This document shows positions 34,664-44,075 of a DNA stretch of 64,000 nucleotides, one piece after another. Source of the stretch: Ahrensia sp. (GTDB lineage Bacteria > Pseudomonadota > Alphaproteobacteria > Rhizobiales > Rhizobiaceae); contig JAPPOQ010000002.1 in NCBI GenBank assembly GCA_028817895.1, forward strand, positions 1 to 64,000, given 5' to 3'. The notes below the pieces were generated by a model. It saw only the letters and a list, made by a program, of their open reading frames with translations. It did not search any database and was not told the origin of the DNA. Numbering within the stretch: position 1 is the first letter of the stretch; each line of letters starts with the position of its first letter. A program made the translations under genes and the position numbers.

Positions 34664-35848
34664 ATGACCCAAACACCACCCTGGCGCGAGCAGAAAACAA
34701 CGGCTGTCCTGGTTTTGGCGGATGGCACGGTCATTGAGGGTTCTGGAGCAGGTGCGACCGGCATCGTCGAAGCGGAAGTCTGCTTCAACACTGCAATAAC
34801 CGGCTACCAGGAAATTCTGACCGACCCCTCCTACCAGGGCCAGATCGTGACCTTCACCTTTCCGCATATCGGCAATGTTGGCGCCAACGGCGAAGACATT
34901 GAAATGCTGGATGCAGATCGGCGCACCGGAGCCGCCGGAGCAGTTTTTCGTGAACCGATCAGTGCGCCCTCGAGCTATCGCTCAACGCAGCATCTCGACA
35001 CTTGGCTGAAAGCGCATGGAATCGTGGCCCTTTACGGTATCGACACGCGCGCGCTCACGGCCAAAATTCGAGAATCGGGCCTCGCCAACGCCGTGATCGC
35101 GCATGACGCGGACGGAAATTTCGATCTTTCCGCACTCAAAGACCGCGCAACCGCTTGGTCAGGACTGGAAGGGCTTGATCTTGCACCGCAGGTTACGACC
35201 GCAACGAATCAAAACTGGTCGCAGAAGAGTTGGGTTTGGGATGAAGGTTATGGAGACCGCGTTGGCGCATCCTATCACATCGTGGCGATGGATTTTGGCG
35301 TCAAGCGCAACATCTTGCGCCTGTTTGCGGGACTGGACTGCAAGGTAACCGTTGTTCCATCCACCACATCTGCAGACGACATTGCGGCACTGAACCCTGA
35401 TGGTGTTTTCCTGTCTAACGGACCCGGCGATCCGGCAGCGACCGGCGATTATGCCGTTCCACAGATCAGAAAATTGATCGAGAAAAACATCCCCGTTTTC
35501 GGCATCTGTCTTGGTCATCAGATGCTGGCGCTCGCCCTCGGCGGAAAAACGGTGAAAATGCATCAGGGCCATCATGGCGCCAATCATCCGGTCAAGGATC
35601 ACACCACCGGAAAAGTTGAGATCGTGTCGATGAATCACGGCTTCGCCGTGGATGCCGAGAGCCTTCCCGATAATGTCGATCAGACTCATGTCAGCCTGTT
35701 TGATGGCAGCAATTGCGGATTGGCGCTGAGGGGAAAGCCCGTCTTTTCCGTGCAACATCACCCGGAAGCATCACCCGGGCCTCAAGACAGCCACTATCTC
35801 TTCAAACGCTTCATCGATCTGATGGAGAAGCACCGCGCCACAGCTTGA
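34664..35848 (+). CDS. carA: Carbamoyl-phosphate synthase small subunit
   Basis: A 394-residue glutaminase subunit. The N-terminal half is the CarA-specific domain (FNTAITGYQEILTDPSY); the C-terminal half is a class I glutamine amidotransferase with nucleophile Cys in GICLGHQMLALALGG and His/Glu in VQHHPEASPGP. It supplies ammonia to CarB to make carbamoyl phosphate for pyrimidine and arginine synthesis. The ATG at 34664 fits the family start; an upstream ATG at 34586 adds an unconserved lead. carB is 3.2 kb downstream on the same strand, separated by five genes, not adjacent as in enterobacteria. Confidence 0.97.
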   Translation: MTQTPPWREQKTTAVLVLADGTVIEGSGAGATGIVEAEVCFNTAITGYQEILTDPSYQGQIVTFTFPHIGNVGANGEDIEMLDADRRTGAAGAVFREPISAPSSYRSTQHLDTWLKAHGIVALYGIDTRALTAKIRESGLANAVIAHDADGNFDLSALKDRATAWSGLEGLDLAPQVTTATNQNWSQKSWVWDEGYGDRVGASYHIVAMDFGVKRNILRLFAGLDCKVTVVPSTTSADDIAALNPDGVFLSNGPGDPAATGDYAVPQIRKLIEKNIPVFGICLGHQMLALALGGKTVKMHQGHHGANHPVKDHTTGKVEIVSMNHGFAVDAESLPDNVDQTHVSLFDGSNCGLALRGKPVFSVQHHPEASPGPQDSHYLFKRFIDLMEKHRATA

Positions 35849-35860
35849 TTGACAACTGGC

Positions 35861-36847
35861 TTATCCGAACACCTTGGTGTCGCAATCGCCCACGCGACCG
35901 GTTTCGAAACCGCGGGTGAACCATGCCTTTCTCTGTTGCGAGGTGCCGTGGCTGAAACTTTCCGGCACGACATAGCCTTGCGTTCGCTTCTGGATCGCAT
36001 CATCGCCAATCTGTGACGCCGCGTTCAAAGCTTCTTGCAGGTCGCCTCGCTCCAGCAAGCCTTTCTGGTCTGTGAAATGCGCCCAGACACCGGCGAAGCA
36101 GTCTGCCTGCAATTCGACACGCACCGACATCGCATTCTCCTGCTCCTTTGAGAGCGAACGCCGCATGCGGTTGAACTTTGGCAGAATGCCGATCACGTTT
36201 TGCACATGGTGGCCGACCTCATGTGCGATCACGTAAGCCTGCGCGAAGTCACCCGCGGCATCAAAGCGACGGGCAAGCGTGTCGAAGAAAGACGTGTCGA
36301 GATAGATCTTGGAGTCGCCGGGGCAATAGAATGGTCCGCTGGCTGAACTGGCAAAGCCGCAGGCCGAGCGGATTTGATCGGTAAACATCACAAGCCGCGG
36401 TTCAGGATAATCCCGCCCCTGCTGCTGAAAAATACCGCGCCAGACATCCTCTGTCTCGGCCAAAACCACGCCGACAAATTGCTTCATTTCATCATTTGCG
36501 GGCGCCTGTTGGCCCGACATGGGCGAGTTCGGGTTGATGCGGGTTGTTTGCGGAGCTTGTTGCAGCATCAGTCCGCCATCGCCGGCCAGCATTTCCAGCG
36601 GGTCTATGCCGCAGGCCCGAAGCCCGAAAAACAGGATAACGAGAATGATGATGGTCCCGAACCCGCCGCCGGACGCGCGGCGCGCACCCCCGCGACCGAT
36701 GCGGCCGCGCCCGAGGCCACCAGGAATGCGGAACCCACCTCGTCTAGAACGGCCACCACGCTGACTGCCCCCAAAGCCGCCCCCGCCGGAACGACCGTCG
36801 CGCATATCTTCAATGTTGGAACTCTCTCGACGTCCACGCCAGCGCAT
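35861..36847 (-). CDS. YpfJ-type neutral zinc metallopeptidase family protein
   Basis: A 328-residue membrane-anchored protein. The N-terminus is Gly/Arg-rich and low-complexity (about residues 18-60), followed by one hydrophobic segment (GTIIILVILFFGLRAC) and a large domain with the zinc motif HEVGHH inside AYVIAHEVGHHVQNV and a downstream Glu-rich QADCFAGVWAHF. That order matches the YpfJ/PF04228 family of putative neutral metallopeptidases. Peptidase activity is presumed from the motif. Convergent with carA, 12 bases apart. Confidence 0.92.
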   Translation of the reverse strand: MRWRGRRESSNIEDMRDGRSGGGGFGGSQRGGRSRRGGFRIPGGLGRGRIGRGGARRASGGGFGTIIILVILFFGLRACGIDPLEMLAGDGGLMLQQAPQTTRINPNSPMSGQQAPANDEMKQFVGVVLAETEDVWRGIFQQQGRDYPEPRLVMFTDQIRSACGFASSASGPFYCPGDSKIYLDTSFFDTLARRFDAAGDFAQAYVIAHEVGHHVQNVIGILPKFNRMRRSLSKEQENAMSVRVELQADCFAGVWAHFTDQKGLLERGDLQEALNAASQIGDDAIQKRTQGYVVPESFSHGTSQQRKAWFTRGFETGRVGDCDTKVFG

Positions 36848-36909
36848 GGCTCACTCCCCAATCCGCGCAACTGTGCCAAGAGTATGAGGGCGCCGAGGGA
36901 GTCTCAAGC

Positions 36910-37455
36910 TCAATTTTGACGCGCGTCCTCAAGGCGAAACCCCGTCCCTTTCCCGGAACCGGGCTTTCGGTCAAGCCACCAAAGAAACAGGAAGATGGCA
37001 AGCGCAGCCGCAATGCTCAGCGCCCAGCCAAAGGGTGGACTGCTATACTGCCCAGCGCCAAACACCACCTCATGCATCAAACGTCCCGGCAGGAAGGCGA
37101 AACCGCCAGCCAGCACAATGCCGCCGATAAACGTGCCCTGCATGACGCGTTTGTGACGCGTAATTTTGCCGCGCCGCGCAAGGTAAACTGCAAGCGGCAA
37201 GGAAATGAACAGCACCCACACAGACAGCAGATGGATTGGACTGAACGGTCCCCACAGTCTGATTTCGTGAATGAAAAATGATGATGCAGAAGCAACGGCC
37301 ATCAACGCCACCCAAACGCGGCCATTGATCTTGTGAAGCCAGCCGCCCTTACGTCGCCAAAGCACGAATATACCAAGCAGGGCCGCAGCCAATGCGCTGG
37401 CCACATGAACTTGAATGGCAAGTGATGCGTTCAAAAGCGGGGTGATATCAATCAT
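36910..37455 (-). CDS. DUF2306-family membrane protein
   Basis: A 181-residue polytopic membrane protein with about five hydrophobic segments. The conserved pattern HVASALAAALLGIFVLWRRK, then WLHKINGRVWVALM and SSFFIHE, matches DUF2306, a family with no settled biochemical role. The ATG at 37455 follows GGGAGAAG; the extra upstream open frame is not membrane-like. It lies back to back with a LytTR regulator (38-base gap), a pairing often seen for membrane LytTR systems, so it is the likely regulatory target. Confidence 0.85.
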   Translation of the reverse strand: MIDITPLLNASLAIQVHVASALAAALLGIFVLWRRKGGWLHKINGRVWVALMAVASASSFFIHEIRLWGPFSPIHLLSVWVLFISLPLAVYLARRGKITRHKRVMQGTFIGGIVLAGGFAFLPGRLMHEVVFGAGQYSSPPFGWALSIAAALAIFLFLWWLDRKPGSGKGTGFRLEDARQN

Positions 37456-37493
37456 ATTGCGCTTCTCCCAACAGTCTGCACTATGCCCACCAC

Positions 37494-38339
37494 ATGACCT
37501 TTGGCTGCCGCAGCAACAATCGAACTTACGTGAACGAGCCAGAAAACTTCGCCGATGCACCGCCTTTGCAATTCGCGCTTCGTGAATTGCGCTATCTTAT
37601 CGAGCGGCCGCGCTTCTGGATCGGGATGTTGGCGGTCATTGCGATCCTGGCAGTGGCCGCGCCGTTCAATACGGGCGACGTTTTAGGCTTTCCCGGTCTG
37701 CTCACCTATTGGGGCGCTATCACCGTCTCTACCTTCTTTTTGGCCATGCTGGTGTCCGCCGGTGTCGGTCAGTGGGCAACCCGGCACGGCGCACCAGAAC
37801 TGCTCGCCTGGCTGATCGGCGGCGCGGCCTCGTCCATTCCCGTCTTTGCGCTTGTTTCGACAGTGAATGCTCTGGTCATGGGGTTTTCCAAACCCGTCGC
37901 CGCCGCCTGGTTCGGCTTCTACCTCAATGTGCTGGCCATATCGATGGCGGTCTCGATCATCTACTATCTGGCCCAAATGGGTCGAGGCAGCCGTCCCGAA
38001 GTTCCACCAATGTCGGCCGCTGTGGAAATCGATCCCTTTCTGGCGCGGCTTCCAAAGGAAATCGGGGCCGACCTGATTTCTCTTCAGGCACAGGACCATT
38101 ATCTGAAAGTGACCACGACCAGGGGCAATGCGATGATTCTCATGCGTCTGTCCGATGCGGAAAAGGAACTGTCCGGCGCAGAGGGCCTGCGCGTTCACCG
38201 CTCATGGTGGGTGTCGCGAAAACACGTCACCGATCTGTCGCGCGACCAGAACCGCCCGATCCTCACCATGAGCGACGGCCAAACGGTGCCGGTCAGCCGG
38301 ACCTATTTGCGCAGCGTGCGCGACGCTCTGGAACGCTAG
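37494..38339 (+). CDS. Membrane-bound LytTR-family transcriptional regulator
   Basis: A 281-residue protein whose N-terminal half has four hydrophobic segments (from about residues 42 to 160) and whose C-terminal about 100 residues form a LytTR DNA-binding domain: LISLQAQDHYLKVTTTRG, LRVHRSWWVSRKHV and VPVSRTYLRSVRDAL are characteristic. It senses something at the membrane and controls nearby genes, most likely the divergent DUF2306 gene. The first ATG (37494) lies only 39 bases from that gene's start, so their promoters overlap. A GTG at 37530 is an alternative start. Confidence 0.88.
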   Translation: MTFGCRSNNRTYVNEPENFADAPPLQFALRELRYLIERPRFWIGMLAVIAILAVAAPFNTGDVLGFPGLLTYWGAITVSTFFLAMLVSAGVGQWATRHGAPELLAWLIGGAASSIPVFALVSTVNALVMGFSKPVAAAWFGFYLNVLAISMAVSIIYYLAQMGRGSRPEVPPMSAAVEIDPFLARLPKEIGADLISLQAQDHYLKVTTTRGNAMILMRLSDAEKELSGAEGLRVHRSWWVSRKHVTDLSRDQNRPILTMSDGQTVPVSRTYLRSVRDALER

Positions 38340-38345
38340 GAGCGA

Positions 38346-38600
38346 TCAGCTGATGAGGCGGTCATAGTCTGCATGTGACCCAACCCAGAACCAATAATAC
38401 GCATCATCGCGCTTCAAAGCCAAAGCTCGATATCCCAAACCAACGCGCACCGACCAAACCTGGCTGATCGGTTTGAACCTCAGCGAAGGATGAGACGGGT
38501 TACGCTTCAAAAGCTCGAAATTCTTCCTCGCCACGCTTTGGACAGCATCAGGCAACTGATCGAACTTACGCCAGAAGCTTGCAGTCGCCCGATGCATCAC
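38346..38600 (-). CDS. RelE/ParE-type toxin
   Basis: An 84-residue protein with the RelE/ParE fold pattern: an N-terminal helical hairpin (FWRKFDQLPDAVQSVARKNF), a short loop rich in Pro/Ser, then three strands including WSVRVGLGYRALALKRDD and YWFWVGSHADYDRLIS. Such toxins cleave mRNA or block gyrase. Its ATG overlaps the antitoxin's stop by 4 bases, the usual antitoxin-toxin coupling. Confidence 0.85.
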   Translation of the reverse strand: MMHRATASFWRKFDQLPDAVQSVARKNFELLKRNPSHPSLRFKPISQVWSVRVGLGYRALALKRDDAYYWFWVGSHADYDRLIS

Positions 38601-38797
38601 AGGGAAGTTGAGCGCCCCGCTTTGATATCCCGGTCGGCTTCAGCCAGCAGGTCGTCCAGCTTTCGAGTTTCCAAATCGGAGGCAATCTGATGATCCCAAG
38701 CCTCATCTTGCCAAGCCAGAACCCGCTCCAAGAATTCTTTCCGTTCGGATTCCGTCAGCGCGCGGAAGTCTCGCTCGATTTTTTCCAACTTTGACAT
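38597..38797 (-). CDS. Antitoxin partner of the RelE/ParE toxin
   Basis: A 66-residue, highly charged helical protein (LEKIERDFRALTESERKEFL at the start, LDDLLAEADRDIKAGRSTSL at the end). The C-terminal helix pattern is typical of antitoxins that wrap around a ParE/RelE toxin. A -35/-10 pair (38846-38874) and a CGATCG-AC-CGATCG repeat at 38815-38828 lie just upstream and could mediate autoregulation. A longer open frame upstream of 38797 is not coding-like. Confidence 0.8.
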   Translation of the reverse strand: MSKLEKIERDFRALTESERKEFLERVLAWQDEAWDHQIASDLETRKLDDLLAEADRDIKAGRSTSL

Positions 38798-38814
38798 GAT
38801 TCCGGCTTTGCCTG

Positions 38815-38874
38815 CGATCGACCGATCGTTGATCATCACTGAAAGACTGTAGCACCGCCAAATCCCCCTTGCAA
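38815..38874 (-). promoter_or_regulatory. Promoter and possible operator of the toxin-antitoxin pair
   Basis: On the minus strand TTGCAA (38869-38874) and TACAGT (38846-38851) are spaced by exactly 17 bases. Downstream of the expected start site, CGATCG occurs twice, separated by two bases (38815-38828), forming a palindromic block placed where an autoregulating antitoxin complex would bind. Confidence 0.45.
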
Positions 38875-38949
38875 AATCGACCTCAACCCCTTCCACCCCA
38901 TGAACCACTCGCCTATAGACCTTGCCTAGCCCAATTTCGCTTGCCGATG

Positions 38950-38977
38950 CCCGGTCTGTTTTTGCAGGCCGGGTTTT
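38950..38977 (+). promoter_or_regulatory. Terminator-like hairpin in the carB leader (possible attenuator)
   Basis: CCCGGTCTG pairs with CAGGCCGGG (nine pairs, one of them U-G) across a 6-base loop, followed at once by TTTTGTG. It lies 27 bases before the carB ATG, and no rightward gene ends within 600 bases upstream, so it is not a simple terminator of a preceding gene. A -10-like CTATAG at 38913 would start a transcript about 25 bases before the hairpin. Pyrimidine- or arginine-linked attenuation of carB is a reasonable idea; no alternative antiterminator pairing is obvious. Confidence 0.55.
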
Positions 38978-39004
38978 GTGCGAGCCACGTTCAACGGACC
39001 GACC

Positions 39005-42000
39005 ATGCCCAAACGCGATGATATCGATGCTGTGCTCATTATCGGGGCCGGACCAATCGTCATCGGCCAGGCTTGCGAGTTCGATTATTCGGGAACGCAG
39101 GCCTGCAAGGCATTGAGGGCTGAGGGATATCGAATCGTTCTGGTCAATTCCAATCCGGCGACGATTATGACCGATCCGGAGCTGGCCGATGCGACCTATA
39201 TCGAGCCGATCACGCCACAGGTTGTTGCGAAAATCATCGAACGCGAACGCGCTGCACACCCCGAAGAGAAACTGGTTCTGCTGCCAACAATGGGCGGACA
39301 GACTGCGCTGAACACGGCGCTATCTCTGGAGCGGATGGGTGTTCTGAAAGAGCACGGCGTCGAAATGATCGGTGCCAATGCGCAGGCGATCGACAAGGCG
39401 GAAGACCGCGACCTTTTCCGCACCGCCATGACAACCATCGGGCTGGAAACGCCGAATTCAGCCTTTGTGAATACCAGCGAACTCAAGCAGCAGTTCGAAG
39501 CCGAGAAGCAGACGCATTTTGGCGACACCACGCTGGAAAGCGATCCCGCAGCATTTACAAGGCTGCAAAAGAGCTGGGACGAAGGCGAGCAATACCGGCT
39601 GGAGAAGCACCGCCTCAGCGCGCAATTGCAGGCGCTTGATGCCTACAAGACGACCGGCCTGCCCGCCATCATCCGTCCGTCCTTCACGATGGGTGGTCAG
39701 GGCGGTGGCATCGCTTACACATTGGATGAACTCTACGACGTTGTGCTGAGCGGCGTTGAAGCTTCCCCCACCAATGAGGTGCTGGTGGAAGAGAGCGTAC
39801 TGGGCTGGAAAGAATATGAGATGGAAGTTGTGCGCGACCGCGCAGACAACTGCATCATCGTCTGCTCCATCGAGAATGTTGATCCGATGGGCGTGCATAC
39901 GGGCGATTCCATCACTGTGGCTCCCGCACTGACGCTGACCGACAAGGAATATCAGATCATGCGCAACGCCTCGATTGCGGTGTTGCGTGAAATCGGCGTG
40001 GAAACGGGCGGTTCAAACGTCCAGTTTGCGGTCAATCCGGCGGATGGACGCCTCGTCGTCATCGAGATGAACCCGCGCGTGTCTCGCTCCTCAGCGCTGG
40101 CCTCCAAGGCGACCGGATTTCCCATCGCCAAGGTCGCAGCGCGACTGGCCGTCGGTTACACGCTGGACGAGTTGGAAAACGACATCACGGGCGGTGCAAC
40201 TCCGGCAAGTTTCGAGCCCAGCATCGACTATGTCGTGACGAAAATCCCGCGTTTCGCTTTTGAGAAGTTCCCGCTTGCATCCGACACGCTCACCACATCC
40301 ATGAAATCGGTTGGTGAGGTGATGGCGATTGGCCGGAACTTCTGCGAGAGTCTGCAAAAAGCGTTGCGCGGTCTGGAGACCGGGCTGACCGGTCTTGATG
40401 AGGTTTGGATCGACGGTTTCGACAAGGATGCCGCCGGAACCGACAAGGGCGACCGCGAAAACCGCAATGCCATTCGCGCTGCGCTTGGCACGCCCAAGCC
40501 GGACCGGCTGCTGAAGGTTGCGCAGGCCATGCGCGTCGGCACGTCAAATGAAGAGATACATCGTTTCTGCAAAATCGATCCATGGTTCCTGGACCGTCTG
40601 CGAGAGATCATCGATCTTGAACAGCGCGCGCGGGACCACGGCCTGCCACAGGATGCCGCCAATCTGCGCCTTCTCAAATCCATGGGCTTTTCCGATCAAA
40701 GACTTGCTCAACTGGTTGGAAAAGACGCCAGCGAAGTTGCTTCCCTTCGCGCTGAGCTTGCCGTGCACCCCGTCTACAAACGCATCGACACCTGTGCGGC
40801 AGAGTTCGCCTCGCCTACGGCCTACATGTATTCGGCCTATGAAACCGATTTTGCCGGTGCAGTCGGCAGCGAAACCGGCATATCGGACCGCCGCAAGGCG
40901 ATGATTCTCGGCGGTGGACCAAACCGCATCGGCCAGGGCATCGAGTTTGACTATTGCTGCTGCCATGCTGCCTTCGCGCTTGCCGATGCGGGCATTGAAT
41001 CGATCATGGTCAATTGCAACCCCGAGACCGTGTCGACGGACTATGACACGTCCGACCGGCTGTATTTCGAACCGCTCACCGCAGAAGATGTGCTGGAAAT
41101 CATCCGGGTTGAGCAGCAATCCGGCGAGTTTTTGGGCGTCATCGTGCAATTTGGTGGCCAGACGCCGCTTGGCCTTTCGCAGGCGCTCGAAGATGCCGGT
41201 GTTCCCATTCTTGGAACGTCCCCGGATGCCATCGATCTTGCCGAGGATCGCGACCGTTTCCAGAAGCTGCTGCAAGATCTTGGTCTCACGCAGCCCGTCA
41301 ACGGCATCGCACGATCGGTGGACGAAGCGCGCGAGACCATCTCCGACATTGGCTATCCGGCGGTTCTGCGCCCCTCCTATGTTCTGGGCGGACGCGGCAT
41401 GGAGATCGTGCGCGATGACGCCGCGTTTGAGCGCTATATCAGCGAGGCAGTGATCGTTTCTGGTGATACACCGGTTCTCATCGACAGCTATCTGACCAAC
41501 GCCATCGAAGTGGATGTCGACTGCCTGTGCGACAGTGAAGGTGAGGTTTTCATTGCCGGGATCATGGAGCATATCGAAGAGGCGGGCATTCACTCCGGTG
41601 ATTCAGCCTGCACCCTGCCGACGCGGTCTTTTGACGATGCGATGATCGCTGAGATCACACGACAGACGGCCGGTCTCGCCAAGGCGCTAAACGTCGTCGG
41701 GCTTATGAATGTGCAATACGCAATAAAAGACGGCACGATTTTCGTGCTGGAGGTCAATCCGCGTGCGAGCCGCACGGTGCCGTTCGTCGCAAAGTCCATT
41801 GGCGTCCAGGTTGCCCGCATCGCTGCCAGGCTTATGGCCGGAGCAGAGCTCTCAGATTTGCTGCCCGATCCGCCCGATGTCACGGCACTCAACCACATTG
41901 CCGTCAAGGAGGCCGTGTTCCCCTTTGCGCGCTTCCCCGGTGTCGACACTTTGCTTGGGCCGGAAATGCGCTCGACCGGTGAAGTGATGGGACTCGATTC

Positions 42001-42451
42001 AGACTATGCCATGGCCTTTGCGAAGGCGCAGCTGGGGGCCGGCAATAACCTGCCGACTGATGGCACGGTTTTCATATCGGTTAAGGGCGACGACAAGGAC
42101 AAGATCATACCTGCCGCGCAGATCCTCGCCGGACTCGGCTTCACCATTCTGGCAACCGGCGGCACGCAAAGAGTGTTGGAAGCGGCGGGCATCGAATCCA
42201 CACGCATCAATAAGGTGCTGGAAGGCCGCCCCCATGCGGAAGACGCCATTCGCAACCGGCAGATCGATTTGATCTTCAACACGACCGAGGGCGCCAAAGC
42301 GCGTAGCGATTCGAAATCACTGCGTACAGCCGCTTTGATGAACAAGGTACCCTATTACACAACGGTTTCCGGCTGCCTCGCCGCCGCAAATGCGATCGAA
42401 GCCATGTCGAATGACGTGATCAGCGTGAAACCGCTCCAGACTTACTTCTGA
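39005..42451 (+). CDS. carB: Carbamoyl-phosphate synthase large subunit
   Basis: A 1148-residue enzyme with two homologous ATP-grasp halves: [17 protein letters not shown] opens the first, [19 protein letters not shown] opens the second. [16 protein letters not shown] and [16 protein letters not shown] are the matching ATP-grasp motifs. A C-terminal methylglyoxal-synthase-like regulatory domain ([15 protein letters not shown]) binds effectors. It makes carbamoyl phosphate from ammonia, bicarbonate and two ATP. The ATG at 39005 gives the expected [10 protein letters not shown] start. It runs convergently into the RidA gene with a 10-base overlap. Confidence 0.98.
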   Translation: MPKRDDIDAVLIIGAGPIVIGQACEFDYSGTQACKALRAEGYRIVLVNSNPATIMTDPELADATYIEPITPQVVAKIIERERAAHPEEKLVLLPTMGGQTALNTALSLERMGVLKEHGVEMIGANAQAIDKAEDRDLFRTAMTTIGLETPNSAFVNTSELKQQFEAEKQTHFGDTTLESDPAAFTRLQKSWDEGEQYRLEKHRLSAQLQALDAYKTTGLPAIIRPSFTMGGQGGGIAYTLDELYDVVLSGVEASPTNEVLVEESVLGWKEYEMEVVRDRADNCIIVCSIENVDPMGVHTGDSITVAPALTLTDKEYQIMRNASIAVLREIGVETGGSNVQFAVNPADGRLVVIEMNPRVSRSSALASKATGFPIAKVAARLAVGYTLDELENDITGGATPASFEPSIDYVVTKIPRFAFEKFPLASDTLTTSMKSVGEVMAIGRNFCESLQKALRGLETGLTGLDEVWIDGFDKDAAGTDKGDRENRNAIRAALGTPKPDRLLKVAQAMRVGTSNEEIHRFCKIDPWFLDRLREIIDLEQRARDHGLPQDAANLRLLKSMGFSDQRLAQLVGKDASEVASLRAELAVHPVYKRIDTCAAEFASPTAYMYSAYETDFAGAVGSETGISDRRKAMILGGGPNRIGQGIEFDYCCCHAAFALADAGIESIMVNCNPETVSTDYDTSDRLYFEPLTAEDVLEIIRVEQQSGEFLGVIVQFGGQTPLGLSQALEDAGVPILGTSPDAIDLAEDRDRFQKLLQDLGLTQPVNGIARSVDEARETISDIGYPAVLRPSYVLGGRGMEIVRDDAAFERYISEAVIVSGDTPVLIDSYLTNAIEVDVDCLCDSEGEVFIAGIMEHIEEAGIHSGDSACTLPTRSFDDAMIAEITRQTAGLAKALNVVGLMNVQYAIKDGTIFVLEVNPRASRTVPFVAKSIGVQVARIAARLMAGAELSDLLPDPPDVTALNHIAVKEAVFPFARFPGVDTLLGPEMRSTGEVMGLDSDYAMAFAKAQLGAGNNLPTDGTVFISVKGDDKDKIIPAAQILAGLGFTILATGGTQRVLEAAGIESTRINKVLEGRPHAEDAIRNRQIDLIFNTTEGAKARSDSKSLRTAALMNKVPYYTTVSGCLAAANAIEAMSNDVISVKPLQTYF

Positions 42452-42840
42452 TCCGGTATCGCGGCCATAGCTTCGATCTCGACCAGAAACTCCGGTCGCG
42501 TGAAGCCGGAGACGATCATCAGCGTTGATGCTGGCACTGAGTCGGGGGCAATATCGACGAGATAACGGTCGCGCGCGCTCATATAGGCGGCCATGTCCTC
42601 ACGCCTGGTCACATAGGCTGCCAGATGAACGATGTGCGAGCGGTCCATGCCGCCCTCCTTCAATATCGCATCGATATTGGCGAAACACAGATCGGTCTGA
42701 GCCTCCACGGCCTGCGGCACATTGCCATCGCGACCAAGCGGCAATTGCCCTGATGTGCGCAAAATCCGCCCGCCAAAGACCGTGCCATGCGCATAACGAC
42801 CGAAAGGCTTGGCGATGCTGTCTGGAAAAAGGCTGTTCAT
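42442..42840 (-). CDS. RidA-family protein
   Basis: A 132-residue member of the RidA/YjgF family: [18 protein letters not shown] at the start, [17 protein letters not shown] in the middle, and the terminal [20 protein letters not shown]. RidA proteins hydrolyse reactive enamines/imines; some family branches act in heterocycle catabolism. The Arg usually needed for imine hydrolysis would lie near VPASTLMIV and is not present, so activity is uncertain. Divergent from the heterocycle cluster, 152 bases away, and possibly related to it. The ATG at 42840 follows GAGGAG. Confidence 0.88.
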   Translation of the reverse strand: MNSLFPDSIAKPFGRYAHGTVFGGRILRTSGQLPLGRDGNVPQAVEAQTDLCFANIDAILKEGGMDRSHIVHLAAYVTRREDMAAYMSARDRYLVDIAPDSVPASTLMIVSGFTRPEFLVEIEAMAAIPDQK

Positions 42841-42920
42841 AGGCTCCTCAAGGCCCCGGCGAGGTATCTGCCCATTTATTGAGCAACGTGGCTTGGAAGC
42901 CAAAATTTAGGCGTTTCGAC

Positions 42921-42950
42921 TTGACAACAGGGGGCAACAACGCGTGGATA
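42921..42950 (+). promoter_or_regulatory. Candidate promoter of the heterocycle-uptake operon
   Basis: ACTTGACA at 42919-42926 followed after 18 bases by TGGATA resembles the rhizobial housekeeping promoter. It would start a transcript near 42957, about 36 bases before the binding-protein ATG. Confidence 0.4.
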
Positions 42951-42992
42951 TGCGCAGCATCCAACATCACTCGCGACAACGGGGTCTCCTCC

Positions 42993-44000
42993 ATGAAGCC
43001 ATTGAAACAACTTGCGGCAGCCACTTTCACCACTCTCATGCTCTCCGGCCTTGCGGTCAATGGCGCAGTAGCAGCGGAAAAGGTCACTTTCGGCACCAAC
43101 TGGCTCGCCCAGGCTGAGCATGGTGGCTTCTATCAATCGGTTGCCGACGGTACATATGAATCCTGCGGTCTCGAAGTGGAGATCGTTCCCGGTGGACCTC
43201 AGGTCAACAATCGCAGCCTCATGATCGCTGGCCGCATGCAATTCCATATGGGTGGCGACATGTTGCAGGCTTTCTCAGCGGTGCAGGAGGGCATTCCAGT
43301 CGTTTCCGTGGCCGCCGTGTTTCAAAAGCACCCGCAGGTGATTCTGGCGCATCCGGGTGAAGCGGAGAGTTTTGAAGACTTGAAGAACCTTTCATTGCTG
43401 ATCGGCGACAATGGTTTCCAGAGCTACTATCAATGGATGATGGCCGAATACGGCTTCACGGCTGAGCAACGTGAGCCCTACACGTTTAACCCGGCGCCTT
43501 TCCTCGCCGACAAGAAGAAGGGCATGCAGGGCTATCTGTCGTCCGAACCTTTCGTCGTTGAAAAGGAAGGCGGCTTCAAACCCAACGTCTTTTTGATCGC
43601 GGATGCGGGCTATTCCACCTACGCGACCACGATCGAGACCATGGCATCCACAATCGAAGAAAAGCCTGAAGTGGTGAAGTGCTTCGTGGAAGGCTCCATC
43701 AAGGGTTGGTACAACTATCTCTATGGCGACAACGCTGCTGCGAACGCGCTCATTAAGGCGGACAATCCCGAAATGAGCGATGACAAGATCGCCTACGCCA
43801 TCTCCAAGATGAAGGAATTCGGAATCGTCGATTCCGGTGACGCCGAAACCAAAGGCATCGGCGTTCTGACAGAAGAGAAGGTTGGAGACTTTTTCAACAA
43901 AATGGTGGAGGCTGGTGTGGTCAACGCCGGCGTGAACTGGAAAGCCAGTATCAACACATCGTTTGTTGGCCAAGGCCTTGGAATGGACCTGAAGAAGTAA
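42993..44000 (+). CDS. ABC transporter substrate-binding protein, SsuA/THI5-like
   Basis: A 335-residue periplasmic protein with a signal peptide (hydrophobic residues 6-26, cleavage near AVAAE). The opening FGTNWLAQAEHGGFYQSVAD and the later PGGPQVNNRSLMIAGRMQF are typical of the NMT1/THI5-like group that binds pyrimidine or thiamine-precursor-like molecules, as well as sulfonates. The binding specificity is not certain. It is the first gene of an eight-gene rightward run ending at 51410. A strong 10-bp hairpin follows the stop. Confidence 0.93.
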   Translation: MKPLKQLAAATFTTLMLSGLAVNGAVAAEKVTFGTNWLAQAEHGGFYQSVADGTYESCGLEVEIVPGGPQVNNRSLMIAGRMQFHMGGDMLQAFSAVQEGIPVVSVAAVFQKHPQVILAHPGEAESFEDLKNLSLLIGDNGFQSYYQWMMAEYGFTAEQREPYTFNPAPFLADKKKGMQGYLSSEPFVVEKEGGFKPNVFLIADAGYSTYATTIETMASTIEEKPEVVKCFVEGSIKGWYNYLYGDNAAANALIKADNPEMSDDKIAYAISKMKEFGIVDSGDAETKGIGVLTEEKVGDFFNKMVEAGVVNAGVNWKASINTSFVGQGLGMDLKK

Positions 44001-44032
44001 AGCCAAACCATCCGTTCAGTCTCGAAACCAAT

Positions 44033-44064
44033 CATGTGACCGGCGCGAGGTCGTCGGTCACATG
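44033..44064 (+). repeat. Perfect 10-bp hairpin between binding-protein and ATPase genes
   Basis: CATGTGACCG pairs perfectly with CGGTCACATG across 12 bases, without a U-tract, so it is more likely an mRNA-stabilising or processing structure than a terminator. It sits 33 bases after the binding-protein stop, the same position as the hairpin in the unrelated importer operon at 24817. Confidence 0.6.
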
Positions 44065-44075
44065 CGGCACAAAAC

